64,000 nucleotides of DNA, from NCBI GenBank assembly GCA_029449235.1, contig JANATG010000015.1:62001-126000 (forward strand), given 5' to 3'. Shown piece by piece: positions 10,901 to 20,603 of this stretch. Position 1 is the first letter of the stretch; each line of letters starts with the position of its first letter. Both the position numbers and the translations under genes were made by a program. Origin of the DNA: Linnemannia schmuckeri (lineage: Eukaryota; Mortierellomycota; Mortierellomycetes; Mortierellales; Mortierellaceae). The notes beneath the pieces are model-generated. The model made no database searches and had not been told where the DNA came from. It worked only from the letters and a program-made list of their open reading frames with translations.

Positions 10901-13900
10901 ATGACTTCGCCCAGCAATGGACACCCCTCACAGGAGCCCCATTCACCTTCCTCACTACCATTATCACCAGCACCTTCAGACATTGTCAACACCAATCACA
11001 GCTTCATCCGTCACCAACTAGTAGAGAACAATAGCCCCATCCATTCACATCACCCTCATCCTATTGCAAGCCCTCACACCTGCCCTCATCAATTCCTCAA
11101 TCCCTCCCGTATCCACAACTCCCTCCGCAGAGATGCCATCCACCACAACATCGATTCTCGTACTGTCGACCGCGCATCCACTGTGAGCGAACGCTCCGGA
11201 GCACGACACCATCATCCCAACAAAGTTTCATCTGCTTCCATGCCCCAATTACTGGCGGAGGCTGAGATGGATGACCTTACCCGATCTGCTAATCATGAAC
11301 GACAGTCGGTGGCACGCTCAGACATGGATTCACAAGCAGAGTCCAGCACCAGAGAGCGCAGAGAGCGCAAGAGAAGAGTCGACCGACTGCAGCTTTCCCC
11401 TCGCCCGCACGGTCACCCTTCCAGGAGTATCGAATCTCCTACTCCATCCATCACTCCTCTCTCGCCAAACTCGATAAGGTCAGGAAAGAGTCGCCACTCT
11501 TTTACTCGCCGTACCACCGAAGAGACTTTAGCAGCGCGAGCAGCAGCCGCAGTAGAGCTAGCGGATCAGCAGAACCTGAGGGTTATCACCAGGAGCATGA
11601 GTAGCTATCGGGTGGTCCATATGCTGTATCAAACTGACGCTGATCTCTTTGACGCCATTCAAGACTGGAAAGAGAGGCATCCTGATCTATGGGTGGATGA
11701 TGCCATCGACGCCTTCGGTAATTGTATTATCATGCACTCAATTATTCATTCCTTCGTGTGCATTAAGATAATAGAGGAAAAAGATCTAACCAGTACATGA
11801 TATATCACATCTAGCTTCTGCAAGGGGCTCTGACGCATTGGCTCAGCTCGTGTATTCAACGGAGGCATTCGACCTGGTTCTCAAGTATAGTGCTTCTCAC
11901 GAAGTCCTTGGACCCATCTTTGACAACCATATCCGACATAGCCAATCCTTACGGTCACCATCCATTGCTGCGCGGTCGTCCTTTACAAACAATCAGCAAG
12001 GTCTTGGAGGTGACGGATCATTCAGGATGTCATCGCCACTAGGATCTCCCTACCAGCCTTCACAGGCCATCCAGACCACCGTAGACTCAACAGGATCGCC
12101 TTCTGTAAAACGTTGCCCTTCGATCATCTCGCGACTCCGGCATTCACCAGCGAGGCTGTTTGCTCGACCAGTGTCTCCAAGTTCCTCAATCAATTATTTG
12201 GCCACATCACCAACAACACCAGGGGATGTCATAGGAGATCAACCTAATTCGAGCGCTGCATACCTGAACAACCCTTCCATGTCACAACAGCAACCACAAC
12301 AAGTTGGCGTCCCAATATCGCCGCCTCAATACCATTTTCAACCTCTCAAGCCACTGGACTGCTCCACTGATCTGTTTCCGAGTGTACAGTCTTCGACTGT
12401 CACAGGTAACTCTGCGCAGACCAGCGGGATGAGTTACATGTCTGATGTCAATACTCCTCACCAATACGGTCCATACCCACCGCTACCGCCACCAACGCCA
12501 CCAACGCCACCATCAGCACCATCATTTCCAATGCCATTCCATAATGAACAGCAGTCATCACCCTATATGTACAGCCACGAAGAACAACAGCAGCGGCAAC
12601 AACAACAAGCGCCAGAAGGCCATCGACGGATTCGGAAACGAAGGAGTCAACGACCGAGCAAGGCTAAGATGAGGGAGTGGAAGATCCAGCTCCATCGACG
12701 TGATTTTCAGCTGGCAATGTTGAAAGAGGGCTTGTTTCTGGAGCTGGAGAAGTCGATCGACTCGGATGCAGTCTATGTGAAAGTGCTGGCACCTTTCTGG
12801 AGACTCGCAGAGGAGGCGCAGACAACCAACTGCAAGGCCGAACTCGCCGTAAGTCAATCGCTCTTTTCTTTTTTCACTTGGAGCCTAATTTTTGCCACTA
12901 AAAACATGATTGGTGCATTTCTTACTAGAGCTCGATCTTGCCCTCAATCCCATACATATCAAGGATCTTTCCGGCCATCTCACGACTGTTCCCTTGCTTG
13001 AGTCAGCCCGGACTGGAACAAAGGAGAGAGGCCGTGTTGTTCAAAACAGCTCGTCTGACCGATTTCCATCTTGCAGAGCCAGGTAGGAGATGGTCCGACG
13101 TTGTGCGACATGCTGGTGCTATCCGGAAGGATGGGACCCATGTTGGATCTCACAGTGGCACCGATAGTCGACCAGGCTTCTTTCAGACCAGTCGTCGAGG
13201 CTACTTGGTAGGATGCACATACTTATCTCTTTGACAAGCGCGATTAGGATCTTTATACAAGCAGGCAGACTTACTCGCCTCAATTTTTTTTTCTTGGACT
13301 TTTTAGGTGAACAGCATAATGATGCGAACAGAGTCCCGAAATCACCCCTATGGTCGCAAGATGGGTCTACGATCTGCCTTAAGGCGTGGGGCCTATCAAA
13401 AGCTGTACGTCGACTTGTACGCTGATTTGGCCTTGTACACACCGCAACGTCTTTTACTCATAGCTCCCTCTTCCTGTCTGTCCTTCATATAGATTCGCAC
13501 TGCATGATGGACCATTCAGGACGCAGTCAAAGTTGATGAACGAGGCAAACTACAGAGCACAACTTAGAGTCAAATGGGCACGACGATTCTGGAGGAATCA
13601 GCCTCTGGACCTTGTCAATGCGTATTATGGCGAACGGATCGGTGTTTACTTTGCTTGGCTAGGCCACTATACAAAGTGGTTGACTCTACCAGCTGTCGTA
13701 GGAATGGCAGTGTTCGTCTTTGGTGTCATTAACGCCGCACGGTAAGAGGACGATATATAATTCTTTTATTTTACCATACCATCATGTAAAACAAATCAAA
13801 ATCTAATTTTCATCTCCCCCTCCAACACAACCTCTTTCCTCAACATAGTCTCAATAAGCTGGATGCAACACCCAACGCCCTGTTTGCGATCTTTGACAAT

Positions 13901-16711
13901 GTGCTCACCATGCCGTTTGCACTATTCATGTCAATGTGGTCAACAGTCTACATCGAATTCTGGAAGCGTGCCAACCAATACTATGCCTTTCGCTGGAACA
14001 TGATCGACTATGAGAGAGTCGAGCTTCCCAGGACAGAGTTTCGAGCGACCAAGGTCCGGTTTTCGCCTGTGACGGGAAAGCGCGAGTTGTACTATCCTGT
14101 CTACTGGAAGGCGCTTCGTCTCTTTGCCAGTTCTGTCGCCGTCATCATCGCCGTATGTTGCGCTCTCTTTCTCTTCTCTTCTCTTCTCTTCTCTTCTCTT
14201 CTCTTCTCTTCTCTTCTCTTCTCTTTTTTTTTTTTTTTTTTTTTTTTAGCGGATGGTCGTCTTTTCCCCCTTTCCTGGTTTCTAACACTTTTTTTCTCTT
14301 GTTGGCTTTGTAGGTATTGGTTGTTATTGGGTCGGTTGCTTGTCTCATGATATTCAAGTCGTGGTGCAGACATCACCTTGGTGGTCCCTATGCAACAGTC
14401 GTGGCCACTGCCATGCTCAACTTGATTATCATTATTATTCTTGGAGAGGTAGGAAACATGGTGCTAGTCATGACCTATTTGCCTCTGTTGTCAGTGGTTT
14501 TTAACGCAGCTCTTTATTTTTGACATGATAGATATGGTGCCGTCTGGCGGAATGGTTAACTGATAGGGAAAACCACAAATACACTGATGCTTACGAAGGT
14601 AACTGAAGTGGTATTTTGAACCCGAACTTGTGCATGTCTGTGAGACTAACCAAATTAGCTTCTCCTTCTTCACTGCGTAGATTCCCTCATAATCAAGCGT
14701 TACCTTTTCGACTTTGCCAACATGTATGCCACACTGTTCTACTACGCATTCTTCAAGGCACCAGTAGGTTATTTGCTAGTTTTTTTTCAGCTTCTATGCG
14801 ATTCTCTTTGTGTTTACAAGGATAGATACATTCGTTTTTCTCACGAATTTTCAGTTTGGTGGCAAGGTGTTGCACAGACCCGATCTGAGGGACACATGCC
14901 TCTACGACTCGTGCATCACTGAACTCACCGTCCAGTTGGCAGTTGTGTTCATCGGCAAACAGTTCCTCAACGGTCTCTTCGAGATGGTCTTTCCGTAAGT
15001 TGGAACGAAAGCATATGAATGGTTGTCATCTTCGATTTTTTTTTGTCGTAGTAGCCACAACGGAACGTGACAGAGAATAGTGGTGCAAATGCTAACAGGT
15101 TACAATTTGATAGGTGGATCAAGAGAACATGGAACAGGAAAAAAATTCTTGCGGAGCAGGCGCTGAAGAGACTAGAGTTTCTCAAGACACGGAAGCAGAG
15201 CAGGACGCCACAGTGGGTCAAGGATGACGAGCTCCCTAGCTATGACGGGCGCATTCTGAAATGCTATCGGAAAACAGGTACACAAAAACATGATTGCTAT
15301 TTTTCATGTTGCTCGATTTCTGTTGACATTTTATCGAAACCAAATGAACACAGACATAACCATCGTTACCTCGATAAAAAAAATGGCACCTGCTAGTTAT
15401 CCAGTTTGGGTTCTGCACTCTATTTGTCACATCGTTTCCTGTGGCCCCTGCGTTCGCATTGATCAACAACTGGGTTGACCTGCGGATGGAGGCATATCGC
15501 CTGTTGACACAGTACCGCCGACCCATCGCCTATCGTGCTCAGGATATTGGTAAAAAAACACGACAGCTTCAAGGTGACTGAGTGTTGGAATAGCAGCGCC
15601 TGTTCATTTTATGGTTCATGAACATAATCGTAATTCTCTCTCTTTCTTTCTCTCTCTGCGTGCGGACATGATCATAGGAATGTGGGAAAAGATCATGGAG
15701 TTCGTGTCGTTCACGTCAGTCATCACAAACGCAGCAATTATCGCATTCAGTTCCCTCTGGATCAAACAGAATCTATTCATCAAATACCTTCATGCGACCA
15801 ACGACGAAGAGCTCCTTGCCGCCCAACTAGGCTTCATTCTAGTCTTTGAACATGTCGTATTCCTGTTCAAAATTATCCTTCGCGCCGCGATCCCAAATGT
15901 GCCTCTGACCATCAAGTTGGCGGTCCAACGGTCAAGGTACATGAGTCGTGTCGCGAACGAAGGATTGGATTCGGAGATGGATGAGGATTATGAGGATGAT
16001 GATATGGATAGTCTAAGTCAGTCGGATGAGACCGATAGTCAGTCGGAAGAGGATCACGACGATGATGATGGGATGGTGTTTAGGACGGCGTCGAGTCTTT
16101 GGCGTGCACAGAGTCATCCGGGTATTGGATCGACCACAACAGGAGTCGACGGCGAGATGGAAGACGGTCAAGCTACTAGTACGGCGGAAGTCAAGAACAG
16201 TCGCCTTGGACTGGGTACGGCTTGTTCGTGGAGTAGTCGTGTCCTGCACTTTGGAGGATCGCCGTCAAAGAGGAAGACGAGCAACAAGAAGAGGGATCAG
16301 AAGGGGGCCAAGGATGCAGGATTGAGAGGCAAGGGGAGTACAGCAACACTGTCGGCAGCCATGGCAGGAGCTCTACCCAAGATCCAAGAGATCCCACCGA
16401 GTATTCGATCGTGGAATCTTGCAGGGAATAATAGGGCTGGGTCTAGCATAGAGAGAATGAGGCGGACGGAGGATTTTGATGATAAAACGCCTGACGGATG
16501 TGGAGTTGGTGTCTTGCCTCGGCAATATCTACAGCATCAACAGGAAATGATACAGCATCGGCCCTCACTTGCACAGCTGCCTATTGTTGGGATTGACCGC
16601 CCTTTATACCCGAGTCAGTCTCTGAGCAGCCATCGACGACCACCGATGCCGCAGCGTGCCAACACCGAGATGGATGGCGATTGGGTGGTTCTAGAAGAGA
16701 AAGGAATGTAA
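10901..16711 (+). CDS. Anoctamin/TMEM16 (Ist2-like) membrane protein, about 14 exons
   Basis: Member of the anoctamin family of lipid scramblases and ion channels; fungal members include Ist2, an ER-plasma membrane tether. Proposed exons: 10901-11717, 11815-12848, 12931-13082, 13156-13207, 13307-13404, 13493-13741, 13849-14152, 14314-14448, 14532-14598, 14681-14763, 14855-14994, 15114-15277, 15397-15549, 15678-16711. The N-terminal third has the dimerisation-type segment (YQTDADLFDAI) interrupted by S/P/Q-rich sequence. The core shows FFQTSRRGYLVNSIMMRT, LFALHDGPF, YFAWLGHYTKWL, LFDFANMYATLFYYAFFKAP, ELTVQLAVVFIGKQFLNGLFE and VIQFGFCTLFVTSFPVAPAF with many membrane helices. In the last helix NNWVDLRMEA carries the two acidic Ca-site positions as D then E, where animal proteins have E then D. 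A strongly acidic stretch follows at 15965-16070. Exons 3-4 are the least certain, because three frames compete between 12929 and 13207. The ATG at 10901 is the first in frame. Confidence 0.87.
14171..14247 (+). repeat. (TCTTC)n plus T tract in anoctamin intron
   Basis: About eleven CTCTT units followed by about 23 T, within the intron between the exons ending at 14152 and starting at 14314. It forms a very long pyrimidine tract upstream of the acceptor at 14313. Confidence 0.9.
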
Positions 16712-16768
16712 CGTAGAAGGTGACAACAAGAAAGTGTTGTGTAGTAAAAGAGACCGTGCGCATTTTCC

Positions 16769-19129
16769 GTACACAATTTTATCTGCGAAAAGGGTACATA
16801 CCAAACTCTTCCAAGAGCCATCCACCAGTCGCAGTCCGGTCCACAACCTGGCTCTGCGCAACAATTGCCGCTGCTCCTCACAGCTTCAATAGAAGAAAAT
16901 AAAACTAGATACGAATAAACGGAATTCTTCCCATCCTCATCATTAATGACAATCTCCTCCTTCCCAACAAACTATCCAGCAACCGCTCATCGGCTGCGCG
17001 TGGATCCATGGACGCTCCAGGACAGCGCCCACTCTCATGTGTGGCTAGCGAAGCGCCACACGGGCAGAAACCATCTCGGGTGATGTATCCGTATCCTCGA
17101 CTCCAGTCACCTCGGGCGCCGGTGTATTTGGATGTTTTGTCCTTGGCAGAGATACCTTGCATCTGCTCCCACGCGATCGTCGCAGAGCACCAAGGCTTCC
17201 ATATCAACTCCGAAGCCTGCGCCTCCAGGTAACCAACAAACTTGTGCAAAACCGTCATGGCGATGGACTGTGGGGTCCGGAAAACCGCGGACCATTCAGT
17301 CAACATGCTCTTGGGGGTGATACTGCAGAGGAGGTTCGAGACGCTCCACTTGGGATTCTCATCACGATCGGGAGCAGGGCCACCGCTGTGTACGGCTCGA
17401 GCTCCACCGATAGAAGAGAATCCTTGGACATGTTCCGCATCCGAGGGCGACTGCCAGTGTATGGGGACCGGCCTTGGCATCTGGCGTCCGTGGGCAATCG
17501 CACGATCATATTCACGCTTCCTGGCGGCGTTGTGACTGTTTGTCGCCTGTACACCCCACCCATCAATCCTATCCATGGCCTCCTTCCAGATCGTAGTGGT
17601 GGTTTCTGCAGCAAGGGGACAATTTCAGACATTTTTGTTGTCCTCCTCCTCAAGCTCGCATCGTCGGCACAGGCAGGTTGAATAAAGGTCCGGTTTACGC
17701 GCTTGCATAGAGTTCAAAGTGGGCAATATGATATGCGGCTTCTTGATGTGATGTGTGCGTTGGTGAGAGTCCTTGCTATTGCTGTAAAATGTAAAGACGG
17801 CTCGCCTGTCATGAACATGGGCCAGGGTCGATCACCATTCCACGTCCTCGATGTCTGGGATCGCCCTCTTGACTCGCCTCTGTGCTGTCCAGGCCTGATG
17901 GTGCCGAATTGTTGTTTGTTGTTTGAGCAGCTGCCGAAGATCAATCTCCACAAGCCCACCATAATAATATGCAAAGTTCCTAATGTCCGTCTGTTGCGCC
18001 AGATCCACCACTACGGGTATTGTGTCGCTCTGTGCAGCCTCCTTTGCCACCGGGTCTGCAAGCTCATTCCCATGTACATTGCTATGTCCCTTTACCCACT
18101 CCACCTCGACCCCGCCTGGCCGAGTTTCCACAATCTGCCAGAGTACCGCCCAAATACCAGCATACGTGCTCCTGAACCGCTTCCTAGGCAGAACATTCCG
18201 ACGATTCTTTACTAGTCGGCGGTACTGGTCTACCAATGACTGGTTATCAAGGCGAACTACAATGTCCTGCTCCGGAGGCGCTGCCAGAATCGCAGCTAGA
18301 AGACCCAGGAGTTCGGCCTTGGCCGAGGAGGCATGTCCGTCCGTTCGTCCTTGAATCGTGAGAGGGTTGTCCTGAGAGAGATCGACAGCTCCAAAAGCCT
18401 GAGAGACATTCTTCATTCCGGAGTTCAAAAGGGATCCATCCGAATACAGAATGCGTGGCGTGGTGCTGTTAACTGGTGTGTCCTGTATGGCACGCATGGA
18501 AGCCGCTTCTGTTAGTGACATGCAAAGAGGTCCAATGTGCAAAGTGGGTAATCCTGGTGCAGAAGGTGTTTGGACTCGATAACACTCCTGTAACGGAAAA
18601 CTAGCAGTGGTGTCGAAGGCTGGTTTGTTGCGAGGCTTTGTCCCCTTAAATTGAGGCAGTGTTCCCTTCAGACGAGAGACGACAGAGCGATGTTGCCGGC
18701 GAAGTACTTCAGAATCCTGTTTCTGTTGCAGTTTCTTGGCTTGAAGGGATTCCTGGAGATTAGAGCTTACTGCTGCCTTGACCAGCCTGGTTTCCAGGTC
18801 CGCTCGAAGATCGCTTAGGCGGCGGGTGCGGTACTCACTGATGGCCTCGGTGGCTCGGCGGCGGATCTCCACGGCAATGGTCTTGCGACGGCTGGAAAGA
18901 GACTGGCTGCGTGCTGTGGCATTGGCAGCCTCTTTATCGATTGTCGACAGCGTGATGGCTAGGCCTTGTGGTCTCTTGGCAAGCTGTTTCCGATATCAAG
19001 CTCTGAGCGCGGTATACTTTGTGGAGTCCGTTGCTTGTTGTCTCTTGGTATCGCTGGCAATGCGACGGATCTCGGCATTGAACTCGGCTGCAGGGCGAAG
19101 GAGACGTTCTCTGCAAGCATTGTCCAAAG
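16769..19129 (-). mobile_element. LINE-A copy 1, 5'-truncated non-LTR retrotransposon with RNase H
   Basis: On the minus strand this segment holds the C-terminal part of a LINE polyprotein (RNase H, then a Cys/His region) and a 3' untranslated region. The left boundary is placed where similarity to the 3' end of copy 2 begins, at GTACACAATTTTA. Unlike copy 2 it has no A tail there, only a few A. The right boundary is where the T run of the neighbouring SINE-like element begins. It lies antisense about 57 bp past the anoctamin stop. RNase H together with a C-terminal zinc motif suggests a Tad-like or related LINE clade; that is inference, because the RT part is missing. Confidence 0.85.
16905..19129 (-). 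pseudogene. LINE-A polyprotein C-terminus with three in-frame TGA stops
   Basis: One reading frame runs the whole length and is interrupted only by TGA at 18998-18996, 17834-17832 and 17627-17625; no frameshift is needed. The middle block (18872-17832) has the RNase H catalytic set: ILYSDGS (D), SSAKAELLGL (E), VVRLDNQSL (D) and WVKGHSNVHGNELAD (H/D). Past the second stop come CLCRRCELEEED and NCP, arranged like the zf-RVT zinc finger seen at LINE C-termini. Next is a region ending with CPCGASLATHESGRCPG (Cys/His, possible zinc ligands). The stops make this copy dead. The N-terminal endonuclease and RT are absent. Confidence 0.85.
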
Positions 19130-19587
19130 TTTTTTTTTTTTTTTTTTTTTTTTTATATCTAGAATTGCCTCTGACATGGCCTATCTGTGCAGTACACGAT
19201 ATTTTTTTTAATCTAAGTCTTAACTAGGTGCGCGTACTTATTTTGCACAGAGGCATTTTAGTATGCTTGTGCAGGAAGCCGGTTACCCGACAGAATGTAC
19301 TTGAGCACTTGAAAGGTTGGTCTAAGCGGTCCGCCGTTGTTGGCAGGCTCCACACGGCATTCCGACTGGCTCATCACCAGAGTTACGTAGCCATATAGTG
19401 GGCATACTCACTCTGTCCATGCACTTGTATGCGTCTGAGAACTATTTCATCTCAGGCCTCCTGGACAGGGGAGACTAGCGCAATACCGTCAAATCCTAAT
19501 TGAGCATATCTTCGTAAATCTGAACCCACGACCCTCGCGCTGAGAGGGGGAAGCTTTACCAACTTGGTGGGCTCGCCCGCCCTCCGA
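19130..19587 (-). mobile_element. Putative tRNA-headed SINE with A tail
   Basis: Read on the minus strand: a head with a tRNA-like internal promoter, a body of about 370 bp with no ORF, and a tail of about 25 A (T run 19130-19154 on the plus strand). The A-box-like sequence AAGTTGGTAAAGC is at 19565-19553 and the B-box-like GGGTTCAGATTT at 19527-19516; the spacing between them fits a tRNA D loop and T arm. A good anticodon stem could not be folded, so the parental tRNA is unknown. The 5' boundary is uncertain because LINE-A copy 2 inserted right beside it. No coding potential was seen. Confidence 0.5.
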
Positions 19588-19600
19588 AGTGGTGGCTGCC
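19588..19600 (+). repeat. Target-site duplication of LINE-A copy 2, left copy
   Basis: AGTGGTGGCTGCC, repeated exactly at 20316-20328. It sits directly outside the A tail (T run on the plus strand) of LINE-A copy 2. Confidence 0.9.
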
Positions 19601-20315
19601 TTTTTTTTTTTTTTTTTTTTTGTACACAATTTTATTTCTCTGACAAACAGTACAAAGGAGGCATTTGGAAGTAAAGGGGACTACAGACCAAACTCTTCAG
19701 TACACCATCCGCCAGTCACAGTCCGACCCGGAGCCTGGCTCTGCGCAACAATTGTCGCTGCTCTTCACAGCAAAAACGGAAGACAAAATAAAACTAGATA
19801 CGAATAAAGGGGATTCTTCCCATCCTCTCCATCAATGACAATTTCCTCCTTCCCAACAGACTATCCAACAGCCGCTCATCAGCTGTGCGTGGTTCCTTGG
19901 TCGCTCCAGGGCAGGTTCGATCCTTATGTATGGCTAGCGAAGCGCCACACGGGCAGAACCCATCATGCGTGATGTAACCGTATCCTCGACTCCAGTCACC
20001 TCGGGCGCCGGTGTATTTGGATGTTTTGTCCTTGGCAGTGATACCTTGCATCTGCTCCCACGCGATCGTCATGGAGCATCGTGGTTTCCAGATCAGTTCT
20101 GAGGCCTGCGTCTCCAGGTAGCCAATAAACTTGTGAAGGACCGTCTTGGCAATGGACTGTGGGGTCTTGAAGGCCGAGGACCACTCAGTCAACATGCTCT
20201 TGGGGGTGATTCCGCGAAGAAGGTCCGAAACGTACCACTTGGGGTTTTCATCACGATCGGGAGCAGGACTACCGCTGTGCACGGCTCGAGCTCCACCGAT
20301 AGAAGAGAATCCCCG
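19601..20315 (-). mobile_element. LINE-A copy 2, 5'-truncated insertion of about 715 bp
   Basis: Minus-strand insertion bounded by the 13-bp duplication. Its A tail is the T run at 19601-19621 on the plus strand. Just inside is a 3' untranslated region clearly related to that of copy 1 (GTACACAATTTTA, CCAAACTCTTC, CAGTCCGACC, AAAACTAGATACGAATAAA). It contains only the last part of the polyprotein. Similarity to copy 1 ends at about 20312, exactly where the duplicated target begins, so the 5' truncation point is visible. Confidence 0.9.
19794..20315 (-). pseudogene. LINE-A copy 2 polyprotein fragment (C-terminal)
   Basis: Encodes about 170 residues matching the end of copy 1, from GFSSIGGARAVHSG to RMGRIPFIRI and stop. 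It includes CPCGASLAIHKDRTCPG, which keeps the Cys/His spacing of copy 1. The frame is open, but the fragment has no start of its own and is cut by 5' truncation. An apparent Met further upstream is only in flanking A/T-run DNA. Confidence 0.8.
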
Positions 20316-20328
20316 AGTGGTGGCTGCC
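20316..20328 (+). repeat. Target-site duplication of LINE-A copy 2, right copy
   Basis: AGTGGTGGCTGCC, identical to 19588-19600. The uninterrupted target would read on into CC and the A27 run. Confidence 0.9.
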
Positions 20329-20330
20329 CC

Positions 20331-20357
20331 AAAAAAAAAAAAAAAAAAAAAAAAAAA
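20331..20357 (+). repeat. A27 homopolymer
   Basis: 27 A next to the right duplication. In the empty site it would follow the duplicated target directly, so it predates LINE-A copy 2. It may be the tail of an unrecognised plus-strand retroposon. Confidence 0.85.
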
Positions 20358-20440
20358 TGGTGGCAAAGTTTAGTCACGTGGATTTGTACCTGAATTTGTT
20401 GATGGAATATGAGAAACTGAAAATTTATAGCCTTTAAGAA

Positions 20441-20465
20441 GCTCGCTTAGCTTAGTCGGTAGAGC
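20441..20465 (+). repeat. tRNA-Ile 5' fragment, left copy of a 25-bp duplication flanking LINE-B
   Basis: 25 bases identical to positions 1-25 of the complete tRNA-Ile gene at 27680-27704. The match begins exactly at tRNA nucleotide 1 and stops at the end of the D arm; flanks on both sides differ. With LINE-B between the copies, this is best read as its target-site duplication. Confidence 0.85.
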
Positions 20466-20603
20466 ACCTTTCCTTTCTACCACATTTTTACAATAAACTG
20501 TGGTCCCGTATCCTATACCCATACTCACAACATCAATTTGCTACGGCCAGACACCAAAAGGCCACCACTCTCTTCCCCTCACTTCCCCCTCTCTTTCCAC
20601 TTA

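Noticed and set aside
17832..18872. The 346-residue RNase H frame as a host RNase H gene
   Set aside because: It continues in frame, through stops, into LINE zinc-finger and tail sequence, and is duplicated at the left edge of the window.
19123..20372. CAAAGTTT on both sides of the SINE/LINE-A cluster as a target duplication of a larger insertion
   Set aside because: Eight bases next to homopolymers can occur by chance, and the right copy is not directly at an element end.
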